Assembly (NCBI GenBank): GCA_013396525.1
Contig: VWYX01000120.1
Coordinates: 1,040,891 to 1,104,890, forward strand
Reading direction: 5' to 3'
DNA length: 64,000 nucleotides
Source of the DNA: Chaetorhynchus papuensis
Lineage: Eukaryota > Chordata > Aves > Passeriformes > Rhipiduridae
The notes beneath the pieces were generated by a model, which was not told the origin of the DNA, ran no database searches, and was given only the letters and a program-made list of their open reading frames with translations. The position numbers and the translations under genes are program-made. Of this stretch, positions 51,466 to 63,190 are shown piece by piece. Position 1 is the first letter of the stretch. The number at the start of each line of letters is the position of its first letter.

Positions 51466-54400
51466 GAAGAAATAATTTGGGGTTGGGTAATGAAAAAATG
51501 AGAAACTAGATACTTTTGTGACCTAGAATTTAACTTGATTATTCCTGTTTAGGATTACAGTGGTAGTACACACATATTATGGTTACTCAAGAGCATATAC
51601 TGTTCCTACTCTATATTTATATTTTCAAGTATCACAGTCACTGCCTGAGTTGCTCTTATCCCTTTCCCCTCTGCTTTACCTCACCATAAGGCAAGGAAAG
51701 TCAAGCAATAACACTATCACAGTAATAGACTAGAGATTCCAGCTGTTCATAAAGAAAATTTTGATGAAAGCAGATGAACAGGTTGTATGATACCAGCTCC
51801 AGTATCAAGATCCTATGGGAGTTCTATTGATCAGTATCAAACTTAGAGATGCCATTGCAAGGTGCTTCACAGCCTTTAATCAGGAGCAGTAGATGCAATG
51901 AATAGTATCAGGTTTCCAGTTAAGAGGATGCCTTTTTCCTACAGGTGGTTTTTATGGTGGTTGGCACTTGCTTTGATGGACTGATTGACACCACAGCTCA
52001 GAGCGTGTACATGTGTTCTGAAAGCAGCCTGAACTAGTAGGCATCAATTTTGCCATGATACCTTAAACCACTTATTTATTTGAGTGAGGATGAAAAAACC
52101 AATATATCCTGCAAATGGCAACAGTATATATTACTGATTAACAACTGCAAGGTAAAAAAGAAAACAGAAGAGTTACACTGTCTGGAAAATAAGCTACCTA
52201 GAATTTTGAAAGTTAAATTTCTAAGTAGACTTTTGTGATAAAGAACAGAGTAAATGTAACTTTCTGAAACTCATTTTCAATAACCATTGTCAGAATTCAG
52301 AAGATATACAAATAAAGTACCAAAATATCAGAAACTTGCACTTATTCTCCTTAGATTTAACTGAAGCAGAGTACAAGCAATTCTCTTCCTTTGTCACCTT
52401 ATGGCAAGAAGAGCATATAGGCAAAAGGAGCCAAGATTTGTACTTTAGAGAACAAGGTCACAACTTGCTTGCCTTGTACAAAGAACTTTTTTAGTATCTG
52501 CTATTCACTGATTCATCAAAAGCTGTGGGACTCCAGTAATGTAAATACATAGCATATAAACAACAAATTATATTGGGCTGAGATGGGAGCAGCAGAAGGA
52601 AGTGGATATCATCAGTCAGAAAGTTCCATCTTACATCCCACTATCCTTTTTTCCTTCTAAAATCCTTACTCTTTTGAGGGCAAATAAATTTCTCTCCATG
52701 CCTAATCTTCATAAGGTACAAGTTAACTCATCTAATGCCATCTGTGAAGAAAAAGAGGTGAAAGCACAAAAGGTACCACCAGCATATTGATTAAACCCAC
52801 ACTGCTTCTTATGCTCTCGTCTTTCCCTTGATCCTTACCCGATAATAAAGGGAAATGACCAAACTACAACTCTGACAATCTTAGAGGGCACAGGGGAATT
52901 GTTTCATGTTTTCCGGTGAAAACATGAAATTGTCTTTCTTTCCTAGCATCTAGTATTATCTCTACAAAATTTTGCACTACTGAGCTTAATTGGCACAGCT
53001 CAGAAAATCCGTATGGGGTACTAACTTCTGCTCATTAGAGGGAAAGATTGTAAACTTACGACACAAGCATCATTTCTGCAAATATCAAGGCCTAATAAAC
53101 AATGTATCTGTTTAACAGGTGCCATGGAGCTTCAAGTTACTGCAGCAGCTCACACTCCTGTCTTTAACAACCTTCCATCCCAAAATGGAGATGTGTGAGA
53201 GAGCAAATGTTAAATATTAAACTGTTAGAGTTAAATAGTCCCTTCTGAAACTGTTTTCTTGACATGTCAATTATGAAAGCACAAACATTATATGTTTCTA
53301 AAACAAGCATCATTATCACTGATTATTTATCTTGGAGTTAAACAAGGACACCACAAGCACCACAAAGAATACAAATTAAAAACTTCTTTCTTTCACATCA
53401 CTACTTCAGGTACAGGCCTTGCTTGCTACTCTGAATATCACCTGAGACCCAATCCTGCATTTTTTTTGTATATGGATTGAGGTGGTGATTTATAAACTGT
53501 GGGCTCCTTATTCTGCTGTATGGGCTTTTTTGGCTTTTTTTTTTGTTTTTCTACTGTTTTCTTTTAGAATAATTTCCGAATCAGTACTAACATAACACAT
53601 GTACCTCTAATGTCTTACGTGTGTCTGTAGAACCAGTAGTGAAAAAAAAATTCACACATCAAAGTGATCTTCAGTAGATATTTTCTTTCTACCTTTAATA
53701 ACTGACAGCTTTAATTATTATTGATAACAGTGAATGAGACAATAGATGAATGGACAATGAAATGAAGAAATATAGTAATTCTTGTGCTGATTTCTTCAAA
53801 CAGTCCTATTAAGAAGCATATATTAAGCTTGACAGTAATGTTACAGATAAAATGTGGACTATATATTTGGTGTGGACCTCTGGTTAATTAACACTTGGTG
53901 AGTCCATTCTCTCCTACACACAACCATGCAAAAAATGGCACAGAAAGAAAATATTTTCTTATATATTTTTTTATAAAATTTAGCAAATAAGGGAATTTCT
54001 TCACATACCACATATATATATTGAAAGACATGAACAGTCCAGCAGTAACAAACAATGTAGATTTTATTCCTGAATCATCAGAATCTGAGATGCTCAGAAT
54101 CTTATGAGACCTGCTCTTCCTGAGTCTGAATATCACCAGATTTTTCTTCCTAGGAAACAAGGTCACTTCTATAAAATGCTTGGAATTAATGTTGTATACC
54201 TTGATTTTAAAATGATCTGATTTTTTGAGGAAGACTACTGCATTACAACATCACATTAAGAGTGAGAGACCAGATACCATATTTAACGAGGTTAAAAAGA
54301 AAAAAAAAATCACACCATCATCACAATCAGTCAGTACAAAATGGCTTTGAATTCCCCGTTCCATCTTTGACTCTACCTTAACAGCAAACCAGGGGGAACA

Positions 54401-54476
54401 ATCCAATCCCAAAATGTGGAAAAGATTGTGTTGCCATGATTTATTATAGGTAAAATTAAATGTTTTGCCAGCTTAC

Positions 54477-54720
54477 CTGATTGAAAGAGAATGAAAAATC
54501 ACTGCAAAGCCCAGCATCCAAAAATAATATAATATAGTCTCGTCCTGAAACAGTCCAGATTTCCATCCACAAAGCCTTACTAATTGATCGTAATTTCTGT
54601 ATTCTCGGTGGAAAACACAGAGACCTTTCCAGAATCCTCTCTGCTTCTGCCTCCGCTTCCTGTTCTCAGTCACTCTATGGTACCCAACATATATGAGAAA
54701 ACAGCTTATTATGCGGAGGG
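54477..54720 (-). other. SCN3A: Candidate noncoding first exon of SCN3A
   Basis: On the minus strand the sequence runs from a CpG-rich segment into about 240 nt ending ...CTTTCAATCAG followed by gtaagc at 54476, a strong donor. It lies 15.9 kb upstream of the acceptor at coding exon 1, which has only 9 nt of UTR, so at least one upstream noncoding exon must exist. The layout matches the noncoding 5' exons known for brain Nav genes. The 5' boundary is a guess because no transcript evidence is available. Confidence 0.55.
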
Positions 54721-54831
54721 GGGCCGGGGAGGGGGATGCAGGGGCGCAGTGACGAGCCCGCAGCACCTGACGTGGCAGCTCCACCTACTGGTGGCGATCC
54801 CGAGCGGAGCGGGCGCAGCCTCCGAGCCTGC
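54630..54831. repeat. 202-bp exact duplicate, copy 1 (left of gap)
   Basis: Identical base for base, by eye, to 54882-55083. The two copies flank a run of 50 Ns and have the same orientation. The left copy stops exactly where a 15-bp GC-rich tandem repeat begins. This looks like overlapping contig ends that were not merged. Confidence 0.93.
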
Positions 54832-54881
54832 NNNNNNNNNNNNNNNNNNNNNNNNNNNNNNNNNNNNNNNNNNNNNNNNNN
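54832..54881. other. Assembly gap (50 N)
   Basis: Fifty Ns, a fixed-size scaffold gap, between two identical 202-bp flanks. Confidence 0.99.
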
Positions 54882-55083
54882 CAGAATCCTCTCTGCTTCT
54901 GCCTCCGCTTCCTGTTCTCAGTCACTCTATGGTACCCAACATATATGAGAAAACAGCTTATTATGCGGAGGGGGGCCGGGGAGGGGGATGCAGGGGCGCA
55001 GTGACGAGCCCGCAGCACCTGACGTGGCAGCTCCACCTACTGGTGGCGATCCCGAGCGGAGCGGGCGCAGCCTCCGAGCCTGC
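54882..55083. repeat. 202-bp exact duplicate, copy 2 (right of gap)
   Basis: Second copy of 54630-54831 at an offset of 252 bp. It continues without break into the 15-bp tandem array, so this copy probably gives the correct local continuation. Confidence 0.93.
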
Positions 55084-55156
55084 AGCCTCCGAGCCTGCAG
55101 CCTCCCAGCCTGCTGCCCCCCAGCCTGCTGCCCCCCAGCCTGCTGCCTCCCGCTCC
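55067..55156. repeat. 15-bp GC-rich minisatellite, about 6 units
   Basis: Six 15-bp units: GCAGCCTCCGAGCCT twice, GCAGCCTCCCAGCCT, GCTGCCCCCCAGCCT twice, then a degenerate unit. It sits at the edge of the CpG-rich segment and probably caused the assembly break. Confidence 0.9.
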
Positions 55157-55259
55157 GCTCTAACCTGTGCTCCCGAGGGCTCTGCGGAGGGAGTTCCTTC
55201 AGGCAAGGAGCAGAACAGACCGACAGAGACACGCTGATTATTGACTAGCACTTTAAAAT

Positions 55260-58200
55260 ACCTTTTTCTTATAATAATTAAATTTTAAACCAGTTGTCTG
55301 TATACATTGAACCGAGCATTTGGTTTTAAATGTGCTGTTTCCTTTAAAAGGCACGTAAAGGAAGGAACGTGTAAATAACAGAGCACAGACACTGACTGCC
55401 TCCCTAACTGGTGTGTGCAGAACTTGCTGATTATCTTGATACTTCCTTATTCGTTAAATACTACCACGTATTTCTGGCGCCATGTTCATGTCTTTCAAGT
55501 GTGTAAAATGTATTATGCTTATGTAAAAAGCAAAGCTCAAAATCTTTCCCTTAGACAGGATTCCTCGGCACGTGCAGATTTACATCTGCTTACCTAGGAT
55601 TCCTCTGGCCATCCTGGGAAGAATTATTAGAGCAGTGGCTCCAGCACCGCCTGCTCCATGGGCAGCAGTACTGAGTGAATAATGTCCCTCAGGCAGCATA
55701 TTGTTTTGTCCTGCCTGACAGTTTGAGGAGTATTGTGTCTGTGGAAAGTGAAGTGTAGAAATGCTGAGCAGTGTCATCAAGTGTGTGCAATATATTGACT
55801 AACAGCCTTGGGGTAGAGGCCACTACAGATCCCACCTAATTGAAAATCAAGCTACCAGCTTTGTTCAGTCATGTGGGGCTTAATAAACAAACATGATTCC
55901 ACAAAACAAGAATAAATGAGTATAAAAAGCGATTAATATTTTGCTTTCTTGTAGCTCCTGTAGTTCCTTTAAATGCCTTTTCTGCAGAGCTTAGAAACAG
56001 CCCCATCCTCTGTCCCTGGTCACACACTTGGTTTTGGAAGCAAAGACCCCACGGCAGCCAGCATGTGTCCACCCTGATGGCCCCTAGCAAGTCACAACTG
56101 CACAAAGCAGTAGGAGTGGTGATAACTGCCTACAGCTCATGTCCTATTCCCTGCATATCAACAGATATCCCCTTTCAGGTAGCATTTATCTTAAAACATT
56201 TGTGTCAATTTGTGAGCAGTCCATTTGATTTTAGTTACGCTTGCTGTATGCTTGACAGATATAAAAAACAAATTCCTGAATCTGGCAGGAGGAAACAGAA
56301 ATACATTTTAAGGGGATATATGTATTCTGTATGTGCAGAATAATCTCTGTATACTAAGTGAAAGAGATGTACCCCCAACTTCAAAATGTTTGGGTTTTGT
56401 AAACCTGGGGCACGCAGGGACACTCCTGATCATACTGCTCACACAAATCCCTGTTTGTTTCGAAGAGACTTTGTGAGTGTGAACATACACCATGATCTGA
56501 TAAAAAAAAAGGAAAAGTAAAAAAATTTTCTCCTGTTTATTTTAATATTACAAACTTCCAGAAGTTAAGAAGGAATATATTTTTAATTAAAAAGTGTTCA
56601 TTGTCTCTACAGACAGCATAGATTTTGCCTTCATGGGATTATGTTAATTCAGCAAACCCGTGAATGATGAGAAGCTTGTGTCTGCATTTTAAATTGCGTA
56701 GGAACATTTTTTTGCAAATACGCCATGTTTTGAAAATCAAACCAGTCCTTGAACAGGACTTTCATTTGCTTATATGCTGCATTTCTTTCATTTATCAGTT
56801 TTAATCTTAAAAAAATTTCTTAGGGGTCTTCGGAAGTTTTCTTTACAAAGTCTTTATGTCATTGTCCAAAGGCAGTCATCATCTAGTAACATCAGAGTTA
56901 AAGGAGAGTTATACATGTTGAATCTGTTTCTCCTGGAAAAATAAAGAAATTTGAATCTAAATAATGAACTATTTCAACTTTAAATAAGAAACATAGTCCT
57001 TAATACAAGCTGTATAATTCCAACAGAAACAGGTATATGAAAAACAGTTTTGAACCTGAGCTGGTTCAGAGATTTGAATCTCTGTTAAGTTTTACAAGAC
57101 TGTATTCTCAGAATAGCTAATTTTTGTGAACTAAAATGTTCCACAAGGTGGTTAGATTAACGTCAAATTACTAGATAAGTCCCAGTCCTGCATTTTTGTG
57201 GTAGTATCCTTATATTTATTGCAATCTTCTGTGATATGCCAGTTGGCACAATGACCATACTTAATGTATTTGTCTATACCAAGATACTCTTCTCATAGGC
57301 GTTAGGTGTGCTATTAGAGAAATGTTATATCACTGATATAAACAGTTCAATTATCAATCTTCACACTAAAAGAAAAATCCAGAAAATCTAAGTTTTGTTT
57401 GTAGAAATGCTCATGCCACCCAAAGTCATGGTAAATATTCATTTACAGAACAACAGAATGGTTGCGTTGGAAGGGACTTCTGAAGAAAATCTTGTCCAAC
57501 CTCTCTGCTGAAGCAGGCTCACCTAGAGCAAGCTGTAGGATCACATACAGCTGGGTTTTGAATAACTCCAGGCAAGGAAACTCCACAGCCTCTTTAGTCA
57601 GCCTGTTCCAGGGCTCTATCACACTCAAAGTAAGGAAATTCCTTCTCATGTTCAGGTGGAACTTCCTATCTTTCAGTTTGAGTTCACTGTCCCGCATTCT
57701 GTCCCTGGACACCATTGGAAGGAGTCCTTAAGATGTTAATGTTTGTCCTTAAGATATTGTATGCATTGATAAGATCCCCTCTCGGTCATCTCTTCTCTGG
57801 GCTAACGAGGCCCAGATCATACACAGCTCATGTACCATCCATATTCTTCTTTAATCATGTACAGAGTTTGAATCATGTTCTTAAGAACCTTAAAATCTAT
57901 CAGTGGATCAACAGGGCACAAACAAATAGCTATACACATTTATAATATAAATGCATCAAACCATCTATACGGAAAAACTGCCTCCCAAACCCCTGAATTT
58001 TTAAACATGAAAGTATCATTTAAAAAAACTGTCTATATAAAATGGATATATGTGACACATAGTATATACACAAAATCTCTGTCCTTCCTTTCCTCTGCCT
58101 CACTAGATCCCACTGCCAGATCTGAAAATCAGAAGTGGCCATTCAAAGACAACAACAAATAGGCTGCTTTGACAAAAGTAATTTATATAAAGTATTAATA

Positions 58201-61200
58201 TTATGCATATTAATTTATAAAAGTAAAATGTAATTCCAGCCTGACACTTGTTTCAATATAAATTATGAGTACAACTTTTAATGAATCATCACTAGAAGTT
58301 CAACTCAGAAAATACATTTTAAAATGTAGCTTGAAAAGCCCTGACATTTCTAAATAATCTGTCTGGGAATCCTGCCCCAGGTGCAATTTTGCTCTCAGTA
58401 AAGACTGAATAAATGCAAAGCTATCCAGTCACTTTTAAGTAAACAGATGAAATACAAATGTTGAAATATCTTAGTTCCAAAGAGAAAAATAATTCTGAAG
58501 TGATAAACATGAATGAATACAGCCCTTGTATGGGGTTTCATAAGGGCAAGCCCTGTAGCTAACGTAAGTTTTCAGCAACACAGTCATCAGTTTGTTTTAA
58601 CATCAAATATTTTATTTGATTAATACAATTATTTTTTGACAATAATTCTCTTTAGTAATTCTCAGGCACTTTTGTGAACACTAACATGTACTTAAAAGCA
58701 CCAAAATATAAGACATGATGTTATAACCATTCCTTCAACTACTTACCAATGTTACCTTTTGAAAGAGAACAAAATTGCAGTATTTAGCTAGCTGTAATGA
58801 ATGTGACTTGAATTCAAGTTCAACACTGGCTGATAAAAGTGTATAAATATATTTTTAGTTTCTCTCATTTTTGTTTCTCCTTTTGTACCTAGTGTGCCAA
58901 ATCAAAAAAACCACCACTTTTAATAAATTTTGTACTAGCTACTAATGCATATTTACAAGCCATAGACCTGACATAGTGGCTTTCCAACTAATAATCTGCA
59001 CTTTTACTTGAGAATCTATTTTAACAGGCCCTAGAGCATACTATCTGAAAAATTAGCTGCTTGAAGTTATTGTTAACATCATAATAAAGATATATGATCA
59101 GCAATCTGTACTTTAGTGGTTATAGATTTTAAGAACAACAAAATTATTTTAACATTATGTTATTAAATAATAGTTAGACCCCTCCAACTCTTGTAGAAGA
59201 ACCAATAAGAAGGCCATATGCAAATAGACTCAGTTGTGATAATTCCATTCATTCAGTAAAAAAGAACTAAAAATAAGTCACAAAGCATAAACCACCCCAA
59301 CCACCTTCCATATGTGCCTAAGTGCTTCCAAAATATTGACCTCAGGTAAACTCTTTCCTATCATTCGGATGAACTACAATCACAATCATAAAATTATCAT
59401 GAGCTGAACAAAATGTACACAATAATCACAGCTTAGAGATACCTTAAAATATTCACTTTATAAATGCACATACTCTGTTCATATATTTAGAAAGAGTAGG
59501 ACTCTTGTGTATCTACATTTAGAAGAAATAAAATCATTGTATGAAACTGATGTCTAAGTTCAAGATAATTAGCAGCAGCAAATAATAAAATAACTGATCA
59601 ATAAAAAATTTTTCTTATGCCAGTGATCCTCAAGCTAGAGGTGGGTCTAGCTGGCACACTGCTGGTCTTCAGGAGCTTCACAGCCAACTTCACTTGGCAT
59701 TGCTCACTGCTTAGTGAGAGATTTGGTGAAGAGTTCCACAGGTTAACAGGAAAGATGTAGCTTTCCCATCATATTTGTTCTAGATGTTTCTATCTAGCAT
59801 GCAGCAGGCAGTGCATCTGCTGCCACTGCAGAAGTAGTTTACAAATTTCCAAGTGCTAGAAGCAATATTTCTTCTAATCTTGTTAATCTTGCTTGATAAG
59901 GACTTTTATGTCTATTTCAGCACAACACAGGAGAATCATAGAAGGCAACTAATTTATTAGGAAATACGTTTTTTCGTGACATATGCCTCAAGAACTTACA
60001 GAGATACAGACAAACATCTTACGAGGATTCTGAAAAATACCAGATATTTATGTGAGTAATAAAAGTTGGAACAGAGAACAGGCACTGACTCAGATAATAA
60101 GGGTTCAGTATCTAAGGCTTGCAATCTCCTTGTGTAACTTCCAGAACTTAATGTATGTATATGCCTCAGTTCCTCTCCTATGAAATGAAGATAATTCCTG
60201 AATTCAGAGGGGCTATAGGATAAATTAATTTTGTTAGTCAACAAAACTGTAGAGATCAAGAATGAAGAAATATTTTATTATTCCTTGTAATGTCCAAAGC
60301 AGCCAGCCAGGCTTGGGAAGCTATTATTTCAAGCACCGTATGTTCACAGGACATGGACCATGTTCAAAAGAATCTACCCTATATATGACAAGACCAATAA
60401 ACAAAGATGAAATGAAAGCAATCGATTTCAGAGTGAACAAATACGATTTAAGGTAGGTAGATTTTAAGAGGTGGAGAAATGAATTAAATGGTACCTCAGC
60501 AACAAGTGCAGTAGTGTGCTCTCAGAGCTAGTAACAAAATCTAATAATGTTCTCCCAGGACACCTATAAACAGAGAGATTGCATTCATATGTTTTCATTC
60601 CATTTATTGCTACTGAGTCATGTGGTTTAATTGGTCAGATGAAGGGTAATCATCACTCGGAGAGAGAGGAGGTTTTGTTAAGCAAACCTCAAGTTATGAT
60701 TTATTTATTTGCTAGTCTTTAAAAGCTGGAATGCCTAGAATAATTGCTCTGTTTAATAACATATGTTTTCTATGTTGACTTTGCTTTAGAAAGTTTCTCT
60801 GCGTCTCTTAGTACATATAGCAGTTATCTGCACTAAAAAAAGTACCTTTATAAGTAAACCATGAAAATGTACTACACTGAGAGAGATGAAAAAACATTTC
60901 AAGTAATTGACTCTATCTAGTATGTTAAAAATAATTGTAGTTCAATCTGCTTCTGGCCAAGAATGATAAGGATACAGAACAAGTAAACTGTTTGCTGCAC
61001 TGAATTGTGAAGTAAGCACAAGTTAATGTCTTAATGGTTCTACTACATGCATACAATTCACAGAGAGCAAAGATGGAAGTGATATGTCCTTTCAAAAACC
61101 ATAGTACTTATTCCTTTTCAAATCTGTATCCACCATTGGTCATTTAAAGGGACTTCATTGTTAGCCTCAGGCAGAAAAATTACTGGCTTTTAACTTTGAA

Positions 61201-63034
61201 AATACTATAAATGCAACATAAAATAGTCCATTCTTCAAAAGTAGCTACCAAGACCAAAGAGTTTTCATTATGGAGAAAAATGTTCAGAAATCTTTGAAAT
61301 TCCAAAGCTTTTTGTTTCCAGGCAGAGGTAAAATCTGGCAGCCTGCACTAATAAATCTCAGATGCAAAGATTTTAGATCTGAAAGAAATGTAAGAAAATT
61401 CAAAGATTGCTAATGATTAGTAGTCACCAAAGCAGTTTCTCTTAAAGTAACTGGAACTGGGAAGAGAATATATTTCATATTTCGAATAATCTTAAAGTTT
61501 AGTTTCCCTTCAATGAGTAATTGCAAAGGTGACTCTCAGATGTTAAAGGCAAGAATAATAGGCTTTATGATTTCATAAGAACTAAACAAAGGCTAATAAC
61601 TTTTGATTGAGATTAATTTATGTCTTTTAAAAAGATGACACATCAATGAACCCCTGTTCAAACTGCAGACCTGTCTTTTGCCTTAGCAATTTACAGATTT
61701 AGGTCTAGAGCTTGAGAGTTAAGAGATTTGTGGACTTAAAAAAGATAAAAAGGAAAAGAAAGGGTTCTAAATACGTGAAACAGCTATTTCTTTGAGGCAC
61801 ATAACAACAGGCGTAGATAAGTGTCTGCTGGCCAGAATAGCTCCAAGCATTGCTCCTTAAGCTTAACATCCCGTGAGCTGTGGAAACTGGAGTTTGACCT
61901 TTTGCTCCATCTCTTCTGGGCAAATGTTTTTGCATGATTTAATAGAATAGTTATTTTTTATGCAGATGACTGTTAGCCATGCTCTAAGAGGCAAAGAGAA
62001 ATTTCTGGTAGAAACAAGCTCTATCAGCACGGTTGAATAAGCAGAAAAATTCTTCCAGCTATCCTAGTTTCAGGACACTTAAAAAAAATCAGAAAATTAG
62101 ATTTGTTCAATGGATATTTGTTTTCATGGCTATGAAGTTCCTATAATTACTATTAAAATTATTAATAAAACCATGAATAAACCATGTTTGTAGGTGTTGC
62201 TGGAGAGCTTCAGGAGATTTAGAATCTCTGAGAGATTTGCTAGGATCTCTCCGGATCTCTTCTGAAATTTTCATAGAGAAACTCTTTACTTTCTCGCAGA
62301 CATGTAACTGTTTGAAAGTTTGTGCCACTGAAAAATCCAGTTTTTATGGCAAAATAAAAACTTAGAAAACTCCTGTGGATCTCAGCAGTTAAGTCTATTG
62401 TCTTTTACTTACTGTGGCACTTTATTGTGGTATATGTGAGATCTTATCATATCTCATTTTAATTGTACTCTTCACAGAATACACAGAAAATCAAATTGTA
62501 TTTTGCCAATGAGCTTTATCACTAAGAGGTAATTGCCATATAACTATAGATTAAAGAAGTGAGAGAGTGAGAGACTATAGAAGGATTAAGATCACAGAAT
62601 AAACGTTTTTCTGAGTTTGTGTATATTTTTTATAATGCAGATGAAATTCATGTTTATTACCAGTACAACTTTAACTTAATTGCTACTCTACTGCTAAAAA
62701 TTACATATTAGTACTATTACAAGTAATACTAATATAATCTCCAAATTTCTTGTAACGGTTTTATCTCACTTTTAATATTACAGATTTCATTAATTCAAAT
62801 AATTGTTATTTTTTCTTAGAAGTTCTTAGTTAGTTTATGAAGTTGAATTACTATTCAAAATTTTAATGTTACATATTCCAATGAAATGATAATTTTGCGA
62901 AAAATACATTCAAGAAGTGACTTTAGAATTAGGCTTTAGAATATCAGCTTCAGCATTTTCGGTCTCAAGTAGGCCTATATGCATTCATGATACATTTCCA
63001 TATTTATACAAAGTTGTCAAAGTATATTCCAAAG
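55260..63034. other. Upstream/intergenic region between CpG segment and RE1 block
   Basis: AT-rich sequence with one CR1 fragment (57446-57838). No exon, RNA gene or other element could be supported. Noncoding 5' exons of SCN3A or of a divergent neighbour could be present but cannot be seen by translation. Confidence 0.6.
57446..57838 (-). mobile_element. CR1 LINE fragment (3' end), upstream region
   Basis: Read on the plus strand it shows the antisense CR1 tail pattern: cagaatggtt..ttggaaggga, then TTGTCCAACCTCTCTGCTGA, then the diverged ORF2 end (CTGTTCCAGGGCTCTATCAC, AAATTCCTTCTCATGTT, AAGATCCCCTCTCGGTCATC). The element is on the minus strand, truncated and decayed. Confidence 0.88.
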
Positions 63035-63190
63035 CATCTCGCGCTGCGTGCCCTACTCGGGAGCGCGGGCACCGAGGAGCAGAGTGGCCGTGCAGGCAGG
63101 CCGCGCTCCAGCACCGCGGACAGCGCCCACTGCGGGTAACACTGGCGGCGCTTCGCAGGGAAACCCCTTACAAGCACGGGTAGCCCTGTA
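63035..63190. promoter_or_regulatory. Isolated GC/CpG-rich block containing an RE1 site
   Basis: About 150 bp with many CpGs (CTCGCGCTGCG, GGGAGCGCGGGC, CTGGCGGCGC) in otherwise AT-rich DNA. It contains a near-consensus RE1/NRSE. It may be a silencer/promoter element of SCN3A (about 24.5 kb upstream of its ATG) or of SCN2A, which I infer lies to the right in divergent orientation. Confidence 0.6.
63107..63127 (+). promoter_or_regulatory. RE1/NRSE (REST/NRSF binding site)
   Basis: The left half reads TCCAGCACC and the right half GGACAGCGCC, separated by the canonical 2 nt (GC). It differs from the textbook 21-bp RE1 at one constrained position (C for T at position 2) and one spacer base. REST silences neuronal genes outside neurons. 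RE1 was first defined upstream of the rat type II sodium channel gene (Scn2a). Binding here is inferred from sequence only. Confidence 0.85.

Larger units (their letters stand above)
38605..54476 (-). other. SCN3A: Probable SCN3A 5' UTR intron (about 15.9 kb)
   Basis: Between the acceptor before coding exon 1 and the candidate noncoding exon at 54477. Apart from the CCTT microsatellite (44205-44285) and an A/C-rich tract (about 47083-47175) I see only AT-rich unique sequence. Further noncoding 5' exons could be hidden here, because they cannot be recognised by translation. Confidence 0.55.
54700..55215. promoter_or_regulatory. CpG-rich segment, likely SCN3A promoter region
   Basis: A sharp rise in GC and CpG (for example GGGGCCGGGG, GGTGGCGATCCCGAGCGGAG) within AT-rich surroundings, directly upstream on the minus strand of the candidate first exon. 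It has no obvious TATA box in the GC-rich part. A CREB/ATF-type half-site TGACGTGG occurs at 54768-54775, repeated at 55020-55027 because of the duplication. The true length is shorter than shown, since 252 bp appear to be gap plus false duplicate. Confidence 0.55.

Noticed and set aside
54760..54783. Second RE1-like site in the CpG segment (CAGCACC ... GGCAGCTCC)
   Set aside because: The right half is imperfect and the spacing is not canonical, so it is much weaker than the site at 63107.
54584..55251. Ala/Pro-rich ORFs across the CpG segment and gap
   Set aside because: They arise from the GC-rich minisatellite, the false duplicate and the Ns. No homology.
55580..55640. Possible extra noncoding exon with donor-like CTAG|gtaagc on the minus strand
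   Set aside because: One donor-like match without an acceptor, CpG context or other support. It could be chance.
62917..63183. 88-codon plus-strand ORF through the RE1 block
   Set aside because: An open frame through GC-rich DNA with no family similarity. The regulatory reading explains the block better.
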